This document shows positions 31,574-41,769 of a stretch of 64,000 nt of DNA, one piece after another; within the stretch, counting starts at the first letter, position 1; each line of letters opens with the position of its first letter. Made by a program: the position numbers and the translations under genes. This DNA is from Ariolimax columbianus (Eukaryota > Mollusca > Gastropoda > Stylommatophora > Arionidae). The stretch lies in contig JAVGWX010000018.1 in NCBI GenBank assembly GCA_036924085.1, positions 20,428,964 through 20,492,963 of the forward strand, written 5' to 3'. The notes below the pieces were generated by a model. The model had not been told where the DNA came from. It saw nothing but the letters and a program-made list of their open reading frames with translations, and ran no database searches.

Positions 31574-31587
31574 AGATATTCATCCAA
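30406..31587 (-). CDS. LINE-B2 partial ORF: RT C-terminus, RNase H, zinc knuckle (393 codons)
   Basis: The first five codons (MDEYL) come from the flank and target duplication. The rest is collinear with the last ~390 residues of the LINE-B1 ORF. RNase H motifs are YTDGSVTN, RAEALRAAVEEM, LLTDALAVV and NEEADRLAKEGA. The C-terminus has FRLRTGHNRLRYHL and CPCG-x7-H-x4-C. Its acidic catalytic residues are present and no stop interrupts it. Lacking the RT core, it cannot drive retrotransposition. Whether it is translated is unknown. Confidence 0.88.
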   Translation of the reverse strand: MDEYLELEKITKLQSMTDRRDCRAQLQSEKLRRLTDHPMHQRLNNLGNGKLKRRNFAEIAKAKMHEDPINALTTPKPITTVRKPTWRQDIFPEVVENIPGIANKNCQTEKERRDTTLSFITKSYPSMDWTHAYTDGSVTNTTQNGGAGAFLNLPNGRKITLSFATGKYTSNFRAEALRAAVEEMVTHSENESHIVLLTDALAVVTALKSQKNTELNDLRAALCKLCQQSAPKRVVVQWVPSHCNIQGNEEADRLAKEGARLPQTDTSMTYEESKRLIKARYMTKWETEHTGYTKNDAYYQLNRREQVVVFRLRTGHNRLRYHLFNKLKIGCTDECPCGTGKMTAEHMLQNCPTYEDQREQMWPLPVELQDKLYGSGESLRMTSAFFEKIMVTV

Positions 31588-31686
31588 AATGTAAATAAAT
31601 GGAGAGCATTTGCTGTAGCCCTGTGTTCCAATGGGAACTAATAGGAATAAGGTTATTTAATTCTTCTTCTTCTTCTTCATTTAATT
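31586..31686. other. Unique spacer with a (TTC)n run
   Basis: A short AT-rich stretch between two target-site duplications, with five TTC units at about 31661-31676. Confidence 0.5.
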
Positions 31687-31698
31687 AGTTCAACCAAT

Positions 31699-32381
31699 GC
31701 AAGATGCTGAGCAGTGTGTGAGCTGCAGCGGTCAGCGATCCATAGCTGACTGCTAACATCAGGGCCAGCGAACCAGAGCTGTCAAGACCCTTCTGCACCT
31801 CCATGCGGGGGAGGAAGACTAATGTCTGGTCAGGCAAAATATACTGATCAGACATGTTAGTCAGGGTCAGGCAAAAAAAAGACCCTCACCTCGACTTCCA
31901 AATAGCCTTCCCTGGAAACGGGCTGTTTTCATGGCAGCCTGGCTAACAAGGTGAGGGATCGATATGATCCTTGTAGTAGGGACAACACGCCGATGACGCC
32001 AAGCATAGCACAACCGCCTGGAGGACCCGGTCCACCTTTATAAGCATGCTCTGAAGCTACTGCAACCTGTCACTTGACGTCCCTTCCAGGGCACACAAAA
32101 GAGTAGACCTACTCATTGTGGGCATTCAAAACAACACCTCCATGCAGTGATCCTGGATAACAGGTTGCAACAGAGCAAACTGGCTAAGAAGAAAGGATTG
32201 AAGAGGGAAGGTTAGACCGGTACTAAAAAATGCTTGCTAAAGTTGGATGTGCCAGACAAAAAGATGCAAATATCGCAGTCAAGCTGTAAACTATAATGTA
32301 TTCTGGACAAAATCCTGCTACTTACACAGCCCTTTTCAGGGCTTGGTAGTGGGAAAGATTGAAAATGAACGAAGAAGAAAA
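31699..32381 (+). mobile_element. SINE-1 copy h beside the RAB9 splice donor
   Basis: The SINE-1 starts at about 31699 with GCAAGATGCTGAGCAGTG and ends AATGAACGAAGAAGAAAA. It is flanked by 12-bp repeats, AGTT(C/A)AACCAAT (31687-31698 and 32382-32393), with one mismatch. A SINE-2 sits inside it. Its 3' duplication ends 3 bp from the +6 base of the RAB9 GTAAGT donor. The element is antisense to the gene. Confidence 0.88.
31809..32135 (+). mobile_element. SINE-2 nested in SINE-1 copy h
   Basis: It begins GAGGAAGACTAATGTCTGG and ends GGCATTCAAAACAAC. The 12-bp duplications ACCTCCATGC(G/A)G lie at 31797-31808 and 32136-32147. Removing it restores a continuous SINE-1. The internal unit (CAAAATATACTGATCAGACATG) is present about 1.5 times. 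Confidence 0.9.
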
Positions 32382-32402
32382 AGTTAAACCAATAATACTT
32401 AC

Positions 32403-32549
32403 TGTTACATCCTTGTTCAAGAACTCTACTCCAATGGTATGGAATGACTGCATGTCGAATTTGTTGCTTACGAATCTGTTCATCAATGAGCTCTTCCCTA
32501 CACCTCCATCCCCTAGCAGAACAACCTTCAGAAGTTTGGACCGACCCAT
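32403..32549 (-). CDS. RAB9: RAB9-like small GTPase, N-terminal coding exon
   Basis: This is the first coding exon, 49 codons, of the RAB9-like gene. The start is the ATG at 32549-32547. One codon further upstream is a GTG and is not a plausible eukaryotic start. It encodes the P-loop GDGGVGKS (residues 13-20), switch I with HTIGVEF (37-43) and the RAB9-typical FLNKD. The exon ends after a complete ACA codon and is followed by a perfect GTAAGT donor at 32402-32397, so the junction to the exon at 22033 is phase 0. Upstream, a pyrimidine run ending CTTCAG puts a strong acceptor at 32598, which implies that the exon starts at about 32597 with 48 nt of 5' UTR and that a further non-coding exon lies upstream. 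A SINE insertion begins immediately beyond the donor on the intron side. Confidence 0.95.
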
Positions 32550-32597
32550 CACTGTCTGGTCACTCCAAGGTCAAGGTTACAATATGAGATTTAAAAC
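32550..32597 (-). other. RAB9: RAB9 5' UTR portion of the first coding exon
   Basis: On the minus strand a run of T followed by CTTCAG ends at 32598 and reads as a 3' splice site. The 48 bases between it and the ATG carry no in-frame upstream ATG. This is inference from splice-site appearance only. The alternative is that transcription starts close to this exon. Confidence 0.6.
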
Positions 32598-33150
32598 CTG
32601 AAGAAAAAAAAAGAAATGAATGAAAGTTGTATATGGCTATGATCTCCTCTATGTAGTCATTATCAGTTCAAACACAGTACTTTCACTGTCAGAACCGAGT
32701 ACTCTACCTAGAATTTTACCTATGTACAACTGGTCTATCTATTGTTCCCCTCTGCAATTTTTCACTTGTTTCAGTATAAAATATTCCAACCTTGTTTCCT
32801 CTTTGATCATTGCTATTATTTTTCTTTTGAAAATATTTAGACATGATCTTTTCAATGCATTTTTCTTGAAAGTGTATTAGATCTTTATCCATGGCCAAAG
32901 ATGCAGCAGTGAATAAGCTGAAGCAGCCAGTGACTCATAGCTGACTGTTTACACTACGCCGTTTCGTGATACTCTATAGGAGCAGGCCCATTTCTATCAT
33001 GATTCAAATGAGCAATTCTCCTGTTGGCTTGCATTCCAGACTTTGAATTGAACCCACAACCTTCTGATTGCCAGACCACCATTTAGAAAGCTCAAAGCAG
33101 TGAATAAACTATAAATTTTAATTGATAGAAACTTACTTCCCTACATTCCC
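32598..33150. other. RAB9 upstream intron region, no gene seen
   Basis: Contains the pyrimidine-rich acceptor at 32598-32625 and, at 32893-32950, a short SINE-1 5' end (CAAAGATGCAGCAGTGAATAAGC). Otherwise it is unremarkable. Confidence 0.5.
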
Positions 33151-33740
33151 CTCACGAATGATAAACTGCCAGAGCTTAAGAAAAGGATTATGAGAACTAA
33201 AAGCCAAGAGAAGGGTAGTGCTACGATGGATACCATCACACTGTGGCATACCAGGAAATGATAAAGAGTGGATAGGTTAGCAAAGGAGGGGGCAACACAA
33301 GAACTAAAAGCCAAGAGAAGGGTAGTGCTATGATGGATACTATCACACTATGGCATACCAGGAAATAGGTTAGCAAAGGGGGGAGCAACACGACAACAAG
33401 AAGAACAGACAATCATCTTCCAAGAAAAGAAGATCCTTATTCAAGCCATAAGGAAAGTCTTGATGAAGTGGAGCAAATGATCCTGTACTGCATTAGAATG
33501 GGACAAAACTGATTGAATGGTCACTTACACAGGCTAAAATTGACTCAATCCCCCTTGTGTAGATGTGAACAAGCAGCACAGACAGCCAAACATATCCTGC
33601 AAGACTGTTATATGCTTAGCCAATTGTGTACTGAGCACTGGCCCACAGAGATGAATGTCCACACAAAGCTGCTTGGAAGCCTTGAAGAGCTCTCCACTAC
33701 GGCAACCTTTATCCAGAAAACTTGACCTCATGTGTAGATG
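33150..33740 (+). mobile_element. LINE RNase H and C-terminal fragment with an internal duplication
   Basis: An RNase H tail (LAKEGATQ and a degraded WIPSHCGIPGN) is followed by GHLHRLKLTQSPLCRCEQAAQ, TAKHILQDCYML and a C-x1-C-x8-H-x4-C knuckle. A block of about 100 bp starting AGAACTAAAAGCCAAGAG occurs twice in tandem (about 33197-33295 and 33299-33390). It is dead. Confidence 0.75.
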
Positions 33741-34015
33741 TAATTTTTAAAAATGTGGCGAACAAGGTGAAGAAAAAGACTACATGCTTTCGTCCATTAC
33801 AGTTGTTCAACAGCCAGTTTGAGGCCGTTTCAGCTGTCCCAAACTTCTTTAATTGCACTGGTAATTGACTGTCCCTTTCAGGCTTAATTACTTCAGCATG
33901 TCACATACAGATGTGACCCCTATGACTTGGAATAGATAATAAAACGTTAAAGGAGTTTGTCTGTTCTGGAGAATCTTGTTAACCAACAGTTATTATTAAT
34001 TTGCATAGGGTATTG
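33741..34015. other. No recognised feature
   Basis: Unique-looking sequence between two LINE fragments. Confidence 0.35.
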
Positions 34016-34640
34016 TAAAACAACACAGTGAAGACCAAAACCTGGGTGTAAGTAAAACCAAAATAATGAGTACAGACAGGACAAAGATTAAAACCTAAAG
34101 TTATTCTCGATCAACAGGAAATTGTGAAAGTCACAAGTTTTGAGTACCTCTGCTCAATTATAAGCAACAATGGAGATTGCCTGAAGGAAGTCAGACACAG
34201 CATGGCTATGGCAATGCAGACGTTGAATTAAATGTGAAACTTATGGCAGAACTCTAATAAAATGACGAACAGAAAAATACTGTGAACTTGCATCTTCTCT
34301 GTTGGCAACGTACGGATGTGAAACGTGGACTACCACACAAACACTTAAGAAAAGTATTAAATCTTTTGAACTAAAATGTTACAGAAGGGTGCTCAAAATA
34401 CCATGGATAGCAAAAAAGGAACAATGCAGATGTCCAACAAAAACTGGATATCGAGGAAAATTGGTTAGTAAACAATATCTTGTTCAGAAAGCTAAAATAT
34501 TTTGGCCAATTAAACATCATAATGGCCTTGAGACAATGACACTGGAGCTGGAGGGTATGGTGTCTGGAAAGCGGGGCAGAGGCACACTAAAAACCCATGT
34601 CTGCCAAACTGGTCACAGTCATGATTTGAACCTGGTGCGT
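34015..34640 (+). mobile_element. RTE-like LINE C-terminal fragment
   Basis: Starts with a degraded QNLGVSKTKIMSTDRTK, then MATYGCETWTTTQTLKKSI, SFELKCYRRVLKIPWIAKK and MVSGKRGRGTLKTHV. It is the same family as 12876-13310 and 55540-56480. Frameshifts separate the pieces. Confidence 0.78.
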
Positions 34641-35406
34641 TTAGATTGTAAAATGAACGCTTCGCCCCTAGGCCCCACAGAATCCTTGAGAATATATTCA
34701 TACATAGGAGTCTCAGTCTTAGCAGACCATGCGTGTGGCACTCTGTGAGTAGCCTCTCAGGGTGCAAGCCTGGTCACTGAATATGGAGACCCTGGGCTGC
34801 CCAAACTGCAGGATCCCCCTCTCTGCCTCACTGGTGTAATTCAAAGGAATGCAGAGCATGACAATTTGGCACCAGCTCAGCTGCAGGAGCTGCCAGATTG
34901 ATTCTCCAATTTTGAAACCATCCGCCTTAGGTGCTACCACTCCGGATTTTCTGTCTGGGTTTACTCCCGTAGCCCTACCCTCTTCGGAGGTTTCCACAAG
35001 GCAGTGGAGTCATTGCCCACAGATGCTAGTTATTCGAGACATCCGATGATACTCTCATCGTCTCAAGACTAGCCAGCACTCCCTGGGACTTGTGGGTTTA
35101 AAATCAGAGTTCCTCCTCTCCTAGTGAACTGCCTGAACAGGCTAATGAGCTTCGTGTAATATACTAGAGCCTCGGGTTAATATACTCACTAAAATCCTTA
35201 TGTAAAACCACATTTTAAAAAGACACTGAGGTTCTCTTACATAAACACAAAATACCTTATTCTTCCTATTCTCGTCTCTCTTTGATTATGTTCTAATCTT
35301 GACTCTAGATTAGCCTTGTTAATTTTTCATTCCAGCCAGAGTATAGGGTCACCATTACAGCTAGTCACTTTTAGGAAGCCTGTGTCAAATCACTTGTGTA
35401 CTGTGA
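34641..35406. other. No gene; GC-richer unique block then AT-rich
   Basis: 34700-35100 is relatively GC-rich with two ORFs of 66-92 codons on opposite strands and no known domains. I could not relate it to another repeat here. Confidence 0.4.
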
Positions 35407-35750
35407 TCAAGATGCTGAGCCGTGCATAAGCTGCAGGGGTCAGTGACCCTTAGCTGACTACTAGCATCAGGGCCAGCAAACCAGAGCTGCCAAGTCCCTT
35501 CTACACCTCCCTGTGGTTATCCTGGATAGCAGGCTGCAACACAGCAAGCTGGCTAAGGAGAAGGAAGGCTAACTCTGTACCTAAAATTGTTATGCTGAAG
35601 TCGGATATGTCAGACTGAAAAAGTGCAAATATCACAGTCAAGCTGTAAACTACTACACAACACATTCCGTTTTCTAGACAACATCCTGCTACTTTTAAAG
35701 TCATTTTCAGGGTTTGGTAGCAGGTGTTTGAGAATGAATGAATGCCGAAG
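35407..35750 (+). mobile_element. SINE-1 copy j
   Basis: ATCAAGATGCTGAGCCGTGC opens the element. CTGCAGGGGTCAGTGACCC, a GGCTAAGGAGAAGGAAGGC block and GGGTTTGGTAGCAGGTG follow in family order, and the tail is GAATGCCGAAGAAGAAGG. No clean target repeat was found. Confidence 0.78.
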
Positions 35751-36192
35751 AAGAAGGTGGTAGATTGTTGCTTGGCTTTTACATTTGAAGGTTAGCTGAG
35801 AACATTGAATAAGCAGCCAAAACAGGTTGTCTGAACGGAGATAGCCTTTACATCATGACAGACACAGGCAGGCCAATCACGTGTTAGTTTTAAAATCGGA
35901 TTACAAGCAAGTGTGAAAAGATCATAATATGGAACAGACAAGTATTTTCTCTGGTAAACTTGTACATTCCAGAGTAGAAGTGACATAACCAAATAAGTAT
36001 AATTCTTTATTGTTATTGTATATTCACAGCTTCTGACATTGCTAATAGGTCATACATATTTCTTGTTTGAAATCCTTTCAAGGTAATAATCATTCCTTTC
36101 CTGCTCCAATAGGCCTCCTTACATAAAGCATGAGCCAAATATCTAAGTGCTTCTTCAGTAATGATTTGGGGCAATGAGATGCTAGTCCATAC
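35751..36192. other. No recognised feature
   Basis: Unique AT-rich sequence. Confidence 0.35.
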
Positions 36193-36506
36193 ATACATAC
36201 CAACCAGGACGTCGCATCAGTGTCAGGCACAATACACTGACCAAGACCACAATCTCTCTTCCATGTAGCGTTACCTGGAAACAGGCTGTTTTTAAGGTAG
36301 CCTGGCTGATGAGATGTGGATCGATATGATCCCCGTAGTAATGAGCGCTACGTAGCTGAAGCCAAGCATAGCACAACCGTCTGGAGGACCGTGGTCCACC
36401 TTCATCAGCATGCGCGGAATGCTACTACAACACACCACTAACATCCTTTTTAGGGCGCACAAAAGAGTAAACTTACTCATTGTGGGCATTAAACAACAAC
36501 AACAAT
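36193..36506 (+). mobile_element. SINE-2 copy
   Basis: AGTGTCAGGCACAATACACTG, a GGAAACAGGCTGTTTTTAAGG middle, GTGGATCGATATGATCCCCG, AGCACAACCGTCTGGAGG and a CATTAAACAACAACAACA tail follow the SINE-2 order. The internal unit is single. Confidence 0.75.
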
Positions 36507-36911
36507 CAGTCATGATTTTGTAGTTTAAAATATATTTTAATATTTTTCCACGTTCATCTAGTGTTGCTGAGTGTGCGGACTGCAGCCTTATTAGGTCAAA
36601 ATGCTTTTTAGCTCTGCACAAGAGTTGAAGCATAGAATTCTACTATTTTGCATAGCTCTCACACTTTGACATAACTAGAAAAAAAGATTGTCAGGTTGAA
36701 CGGAGTATACCGTTGCCAAGAAAAATTCCTGCAATGAACAACAATGATTTCTAGAGTTGTAATTTACAAGATATGACAGCCAGTAGGGTACAGCTCAATC
36801 TTTGTGACTAACTAAAAACCAACCGATCTATATACAAATTACAGAACAATAACAAACAAATGACAGATTCACACGAGATTGCTTCCATTTTGTCATCAAA
36901 ACCTTCTACAT
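36507..36911. other. No recognised feature
   Basis: AT-rich, without long ORFs or shared repeat words. Confidence 0.35.
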
Positions 36912-37203
36912 CTGTGCTGTACATGAATGTGCTGACAGCAGCCAAAGGACTCATAGGACTCATGCTTCAGGTTCAGTGAAACACAGCTAACTGAGACCGT
37001 ATTTTGCCCCCTAGTGAAGAGACTGGAAACAGGCTGTTAGTGTTCTAGTGTAGAGAATAGTGATTACAGTAGGAAGAGAAACCTGATGCTCAAAAAAGGC
37101 AGCTGAAATCGGATGTGTCAGGCAAAAAGACGTAGATATCGCACCCTCGCTGTACACTATGACACAAAGTCATCATATTCTTTTCAGGACGAACGCCGAG
37201 AAG
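36912..37203 (+). mobile_element. SINE-1 copy k
   Basis: A diverged head (GTGCTGACAGCAGCC), then CTGGAAACAGGCTG, a GATGTGTCAGGCAAAAAGACG block, ATCGCACCCTCGCTGTACAC and a CTTTTCAGGACGAACGCCGAG tail. Confidence 0.7.
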
Positions 37204-38070
37204 GTAAATATTGTATTAATTAAGTACAGTTCTCAATATCATGAAGTATAAATAAAAATGTATCTACAATAATTTCAAAATTCCATGTGTCTGTCATGTC
37301 CGTACAGCTTCCTCATTAATTTGGATAAGTTTTGTACACCATACCTTTCATTGTGTTGTGTTATTCACTTCTATGGAATCAAATACATATTTTGCCTAAT
37401 GGTATCAATAACAGCCACGCAGTCATTGAAGTCAATATCGTTCTTTCATCATGTTTTCAACTCTCGAGCAGATTCGCACAATATTTTATGTCATAACATC
37501 ACTCAAAATCAATTTTGGAAAAGTATTTGATCATCAGAATCCTTAACTGTCTTCATTATTCAGTGTGAAATTTATTTTGTACGTTACTTTTCTTCTTACT
37601 CAACGTTCGATGTCATCAATTCTAGTTGGGTTTTGTAGTCTACGTCATTGACTGCTGTTGGCCACTGAGACCTCGTCAACTATCGTCTGGTCATCAACAT
37701 TACAAGCATTTCTCTACACAACCCGTTTTCATGCAGATATCATGAAGGGAATCTATTAAGTCTATGAAAATCATCCAGCAACATCAATAATACACACCTC
37801 AAAGGGCAGCACATTTCCAAGTAAACAACATAGAGTGAAGGCAAATGGAGTGGTATGCATCCGGGCGGAACTAGTGAAACCATCATCCTTGATCAGTACT
37901 GGCACTCTGATCAGGAAAGAGCTGACGAATGACAAATCCAGATCCATCAGCCCAGACCCCTTCAGCGCCAGCATGACTGCGGGGGAGGGGGGGGCAATCA
38001 GTTGGCATGAGCATCGTCCGCTGGTCCCTTTTAGGCCAAATTACACAACTGAAATGTAATACTGGGTGTC
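37204..38070. other. No gene recognised
   Basis: AT-rich unique sequence. A short G-rich run (37980-37994) is present. None of the ORFs has a known domain. Confidence 0.35.
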
Positions 38071-38074
38071 TACA

Positions 38075-38420
38075 GACTATGCAGAGTCTTATGGGGTCAC
38101 TGTGGTCAGGCACTGGGCCAAAGCAATGAATATAAACGGTGGACTTTCGAATCCCACAAGTGACAAGTTTTATAGTGACCTCTGGTCTTCGGGTGGTGGG
38201 ACCAGAGTGCCTGCATCCTGAGTTTCCTCCAGTCGTCTTGACTCATGTCTTGCCACTGGTCCAACGTAGCTCAGGTCCAGTGAGTGATGTCGATGACATG
38301 CGCAGTTTCTTTCTCACTATAATCCAAATACAGTGCAAGTTACATTATCATTATCAAGACAAAAACCGTCTGTTGATGTGGCCATCCTCGCTTGTGATGG
38401 GTAACTAATAATAATAATAA
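38075..38420 (+). mobile_element. SINE-3 copy with (TAA)n tail
   Basis: Shares GGTGGACTTTCGAATCCCAC (B-box region), CCTCCAGTCGTCTTGACTC, TTTCTTTCTCACTATAATCC and CTCGCTTGTGATGGGTAAC with the element at 42799-43195. It ends in TAATAATAATAATAA. The 5' edge is approximate. Confidence 0.7.
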
Positions 38421-38897
38421 CAGCTTCCTTAATCAGTCAATAAGATTTACTGAGTTCACGTAAAAAGTTGGGCGGTGGTTGTTGTTATTTTAGTACTTAG
38501 ACTTAGCTTAGTAAGTTAGTTATTTCTCTGTAAGGCTTACTCTGTAAGGACAACGACAACAGCTGTAACTAGTTCTTCTATTGTTAAACTGGTGAAGGTA
38601 CACTGCTTTCCGCTATTTACTTGTAATTGCATGAATATATGTAACTTAGTCCAATTTCTAACAACTGAACTTCCTCATTTCCATAGAACGTTCCTTAATT
38701 AAATATTGATTTTCCCTTCACTGACTTCACTACTTCAGTCAGGTTTAGGGGGTGGGATTTTGAAACGTAGTTTAAGTTAGTTGTAAACTTTAACTAGACC
38801 ACAACAAATGTCGCTGCAACTGAAATACAAATAACACAATTTATCCAAGCTTAATGTCGTTTCCATACCCTGACAGAAGCAAGCGAAATGTACTCAC
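38421..38897. other. Unique sequence, probably intronic
   Basis: If the promoter call at 38898 is right, this is the start of the first RAB9 intron. No repeats or coding motifs are seen. Confidence 0.35.
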
Positions 38898-39035
38898 GTT
38901 AATTTCCACCAAACTGTAAAGAAAATGTCCAGAGAACTAAGCAGAAGAGCTGTCGCTAACAGACGATAAATCCAGGCCTTCCGCCATGATTGTGTGATGA
39001 CGTCAATTTTGTCATGTGATCCCTGTCATGCGACC
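38898..39035 (-). promoter_or_regulatory. Candidate RAB9 promoter and non-coding first exon
   Basis: Unique-looking sequence lies between repeats. Read on the minus strand it holds a TCACATGA box (39019-39012, the MiT/TFE and E-box type), a perfect CRE palindrome TGACGTCA (38998-39005) and a YY1/ETS-like AATCATGGCGGAAGG around 38990. A 16-codon uORF (38987-38937, start MAEGLDL, strong Kozak context) follows, and then a donor-like AAC/GTGAGTAC with the exon edge at 38898. This matches the architecture of an animal housekeeping promoter plus 5' exon. Linking it to RAB9, 6.3 kb downstream on the same strand, is inference. It could serve another minus-strand transcript. Confidence 0.45.
38937..38987 (-). 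CDS. Short upstream ORF in the candidate first exon (16 codons)
   Basis: ATG at 38987-38985 has A at -3 and G at +4. It encodes MAEGLDLSSVSDSSSA and then TAG, all before the donor at 38898. If transcribed, it is a uORF that could dampen translation of the downstream coding exon. The ATGGCGG core also fits a YY1 site, so it may be regulatory DNA only. Confidence 0.3.
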   Translation of the reverse strand: MAEGLDLSSVSDSSSA

Positions 39036-39291
39036 TTAGAGGACTGGACTTTCCCCTTCTCAACTATATCATCTATCTGTCTTTATACGTCGTTAGACGA
39101 CGTGTGGGAGGTGCAGTCTTCTCTTATGTGTCATCTATATGGATTTTGCTATTTTAAATCGATGGCTATGTAGTGTTTTGTAGTGTTAGTCTAACACAAT
39201 AAATTAATATTTTCCTTGATTTTAATCTTGCTCTTCAGACTAGTACTTAGTCCTTACTAAACCTTCGTTATCAAACCTGCCGACAAGCCTG
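39036..39291. other. Upstream flank of the candidate promoter
   Basis: Unique sequence with no repeat words. It could hold a divergent transcript's start, but no coding sequence is visible. Confidence 0.35.
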
Positions 39292-39502
39292 TTGTTGATG
39301 AATGCCCACGATGAGTTGGATTACTTTTTTTGTCCGCCCTGAAAGGACGTTTAGTGGCGGGTCGTTGTAGTTTTCCTCACATCACAAGCGTGCCGATGAA
39401 GGTGGACCGAGGTCATCCATGCGGTTGTGCGATGGAGATATGTTTGACTGCATCTGCATGCCGCTGACTACTACAGTGATCACGCTACTCCCTCACCTCA
39501 GA
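39292..39502 (-). mobile_element. SINE-2 copy, 3' part
   Basis: The minus strand has GTAGTAGTCAGCGGCATGC, CACAACCGCATGGATGACC, CACGCTTGTGATGTGAGG and a CATCGTGGGCATTCATCAACAAC tail, which are SINE-2 words in order. Confidence 0.7.
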
Positions 39503-41400
39503 AGGGATGGAAGGGACCCGAAAGTTCATAACGATCGTCAACAGCTATCTAATCTATCTTTCTACAAATTCAGATGGACGATACGATTATCCTGTACTAC
39601 AAGGATGTTTCTCCCTTCACCAAACCTCCGTATCTTCGACAGCTGTAAGGGCACACCTTCATTTTATATGCTCCTCAAAATTCACAAAATCTATATTCCT
39701 AACAAACTAATTGTTTCAGCGTTTTCCTGTCATACTGATCATATATCCGTCTTTCTTAACCGCGTCTTCTAGCCCATAGTTACGGATCTACCATCATTCC
39801 TTAAGGACACGAACTACACACTGACTACTGTCTCTTCCACTGTACTCTCTCCAGACCGGATCTACCGCCTTTTCCTGTTAGATGTTTGCTCTTTTTGATG
39901 GCGAAGAGGGAAATGGCTCATACAATCGACTTGATTGCACCGGATGCCCTCATTGGTGATGTCCCTTTTATTGCTGAAAGTGCTACGGCAGAGCACAAAC
40001 TGCGTAGCTCCCACGGCGGCTTAAAACCTCTCCACCCCCCCCCCCCAAACTAAATCAGGTATCAATTTACAGCTGAGTTGACTGTCAGAAACGGTCATAC
40101 CATGTATAAAAAAACTACGCCATGCCATGTCTGTTAAATCAAACGCGATGTAGGGATCAAGATTTTGAGCAGCGCATGAGCTGCAGTGGTCAGCGACCCA
40201 AGGTGACTGTTAGCGTCAGGGCCAGTGAACCAATGCTGCCAAAATCTTTCTACACCTCCACACGGTGATCCTGGATAACAGGCTGCAGGAGGGCAGACTG
40301 GCTAAGGAGAAGGGATCGAAGAGGGAATGCTAACCCCGTACTCAAAAATGCTTGTTGAAGTCGGATGTGTTGGACCGAAAGGTGCAAATATCACAATCAA
40401 GCTGTAAACTACGACACAACGCATTAAGTTCTCTGGACTACATTCTGCTACTTAATCCCTTTCAGGGTTTGGTAGCGGGAGATTGAGAACGAACGAAGCC
40501 AAGCCAAACGCGATGTGATTTGAACCTAGGATTGTAAACTAGGCTAATAACCCATAGGTCACACGTCCGTTTCCCAATCTGATGGTCTCGCAGCTCTTCA
40601 GGTCTTCCTTGATAGAAGGATCAGTCCTTCCATTACCATATCTACTCCCGACTGTCTGGGCGAACGTATCCTCATCCTCAGCACTTTTGAATTCAATAGT
40701 CTTCTTCGACTTTATCAGGGATGTTGCCATGGGCACTAAATGGGCATTAGCTTCACCTGTCCTTCTATTGACCACCTGGAGTATCTAATTTGATCTATTA
40801 GGGCTCCTTTCCTTTGAAGTTATACCGATATACCGACGACAGTGCAGGTATTTCTGATATTTAAGCCTAAACTACTTGGCTTTATTATCTTCCACCTAAC
40901 AATCTGCTTCACTATCTCTATTAAACAAGTAAGCTACTTTGTCTGAAATACAAAGACAAAACTCCTTCCTATCTGGGAAAAAAAAGGATCGCCGTCGCCT
41001 CTTATTATTTGGTCATGTTGCTAGTCTGGTTAACAATGTACCGTCTATCAGAATTTTCACAAATATGTTCTCTGTGCTATCGACCACGAACCGACTGGCT
41101 GGAAGCGCAGGAGAAGTCGCACATAATGACTATGACAGTTGGTTGACTCTCTCAGCTTACGACGTGAATTAGCAAATGGCGGTGGTCGACCAATGCAATT
41201 GTTCTCTGACGCTTAAACGAACTTTATTTGCTGTTGTTGATCTACCATTATGGAGTCCTATCACTGTCTGCTACAAATCTACAAACACACATAGCTACCT
41301 CCTTTATATTTCCTCTCACCAGCAGTCTCCTGTGACTCCTTTCCAGTTTCCACACTGCTACGCCTTCACTGCCTAAGCTAGCACGACGAAGGCATTGCCA
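39503..41400 (+). mobile_element. Penelope-like element, decayed, interrupted by SINE-1
   Basis: Pieces of a Penelope reverse transcriptase appear in order on the plus strand. They are TPSFYMLLKIHKIYIPNKL, then VSAFSCHTDHISVFLNRV and DLPSFLKDTNYTL before the SINE, then a degraded AMGTKWALASP (cf. AMGTKMAP), RYTDD (catalytic) and CYKSTNTHSYLLYISSHQQ after it. Stops and frameshifts are frequent. No GIY-YIG endonuclease was seen. The SINE-1 at 40152-40504 splits it. Confidence 0.75.
40152..40504 (+). mobile_element. SINE-1 copy l, intact, 12-bp target-site duplication
   Basis: The element starts AGGGATCAAGATTTTGAGC and ends GAACGAACGAAGCCAAGC. Perfect 12-bp repeats, CAAACGCGATGT, occur at 40140-40151 and 40505-40516. 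At 353 bp it is the best reference copy for the family, along with 62682-63029. Confidence 0.92.
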
Positions 41401-41765
41401 TCTTTCCTCTGATGAAGATACTGCTTGCTCTTTGAAGCGACTATTTTTGCTTTTTTTTCTACTGTTACAGCTATTTCCGAAGATTATACTTGGACTTGGA
41501 AGAAGCTGAAAGGACCTACCTTGACCAAAAAGAAAGATAAACCTTTAACAAAGAAAACTTCTCGTGAAAAGGCCACTATTTTTTTTGGAGTGACTGATCC
41601 GCAACATACATATACAAAACAAAAGGCACACAAAGATGTCCCAGAAAGGGCATTAATGGATGGGACACAATGGGCGTAACGCGATAGAACAGTGCTTAGA
41701 ACAATTGACGGTGGGGAGCCTCTTTCTAAAGTTCTAAAAGTTAGTTGGTGACATGATCAGACAGT
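41401..41765. other. Unclassified, possibly Penelope 3' flank
   Basis: CTCTGATGAAGATACTGC at about 41410 resembles Penelope ends. The 84-codon ORF at 41425 (lysine/threonine-rich) has no known domain. Confidence 0.35.
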
Positions 41766-41769
41766 TTGT

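Larger units (their letters stand above)
22034..32402 (-). other. RAB9: RAB9 coding intron, about 10.4 kb, packed with repeats
   Basis: The intron is bounded by GTAAGT at 32402 and TTTTCAG at 22034 and is phase 0. It contains, by position: two mariner fold-back elements (22681-23375, 29250-29996); CR1-like 3' ends (23450-23945, 28310-28440); a 78-bp minisatellite (24703-25660); a Penelope fragment (25916-26119); SINE-4 copies (26133-26374, 28965-29085); a 50-bp minisatellite (27350-28020); a LINE 3' fragment (28460-28745); young LINE-B2 (30380-31573); and SINE-1 with SINE-2 inside it (31699-32381). No further coding exon was recognised in it. Confidence 0.85.

Noticed and set aside
32550..32552. 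RAB9 start at 32552
   Set aside because: That codon is GTG. The next codon is ATG and gives the expected MGRSKLLKV start.
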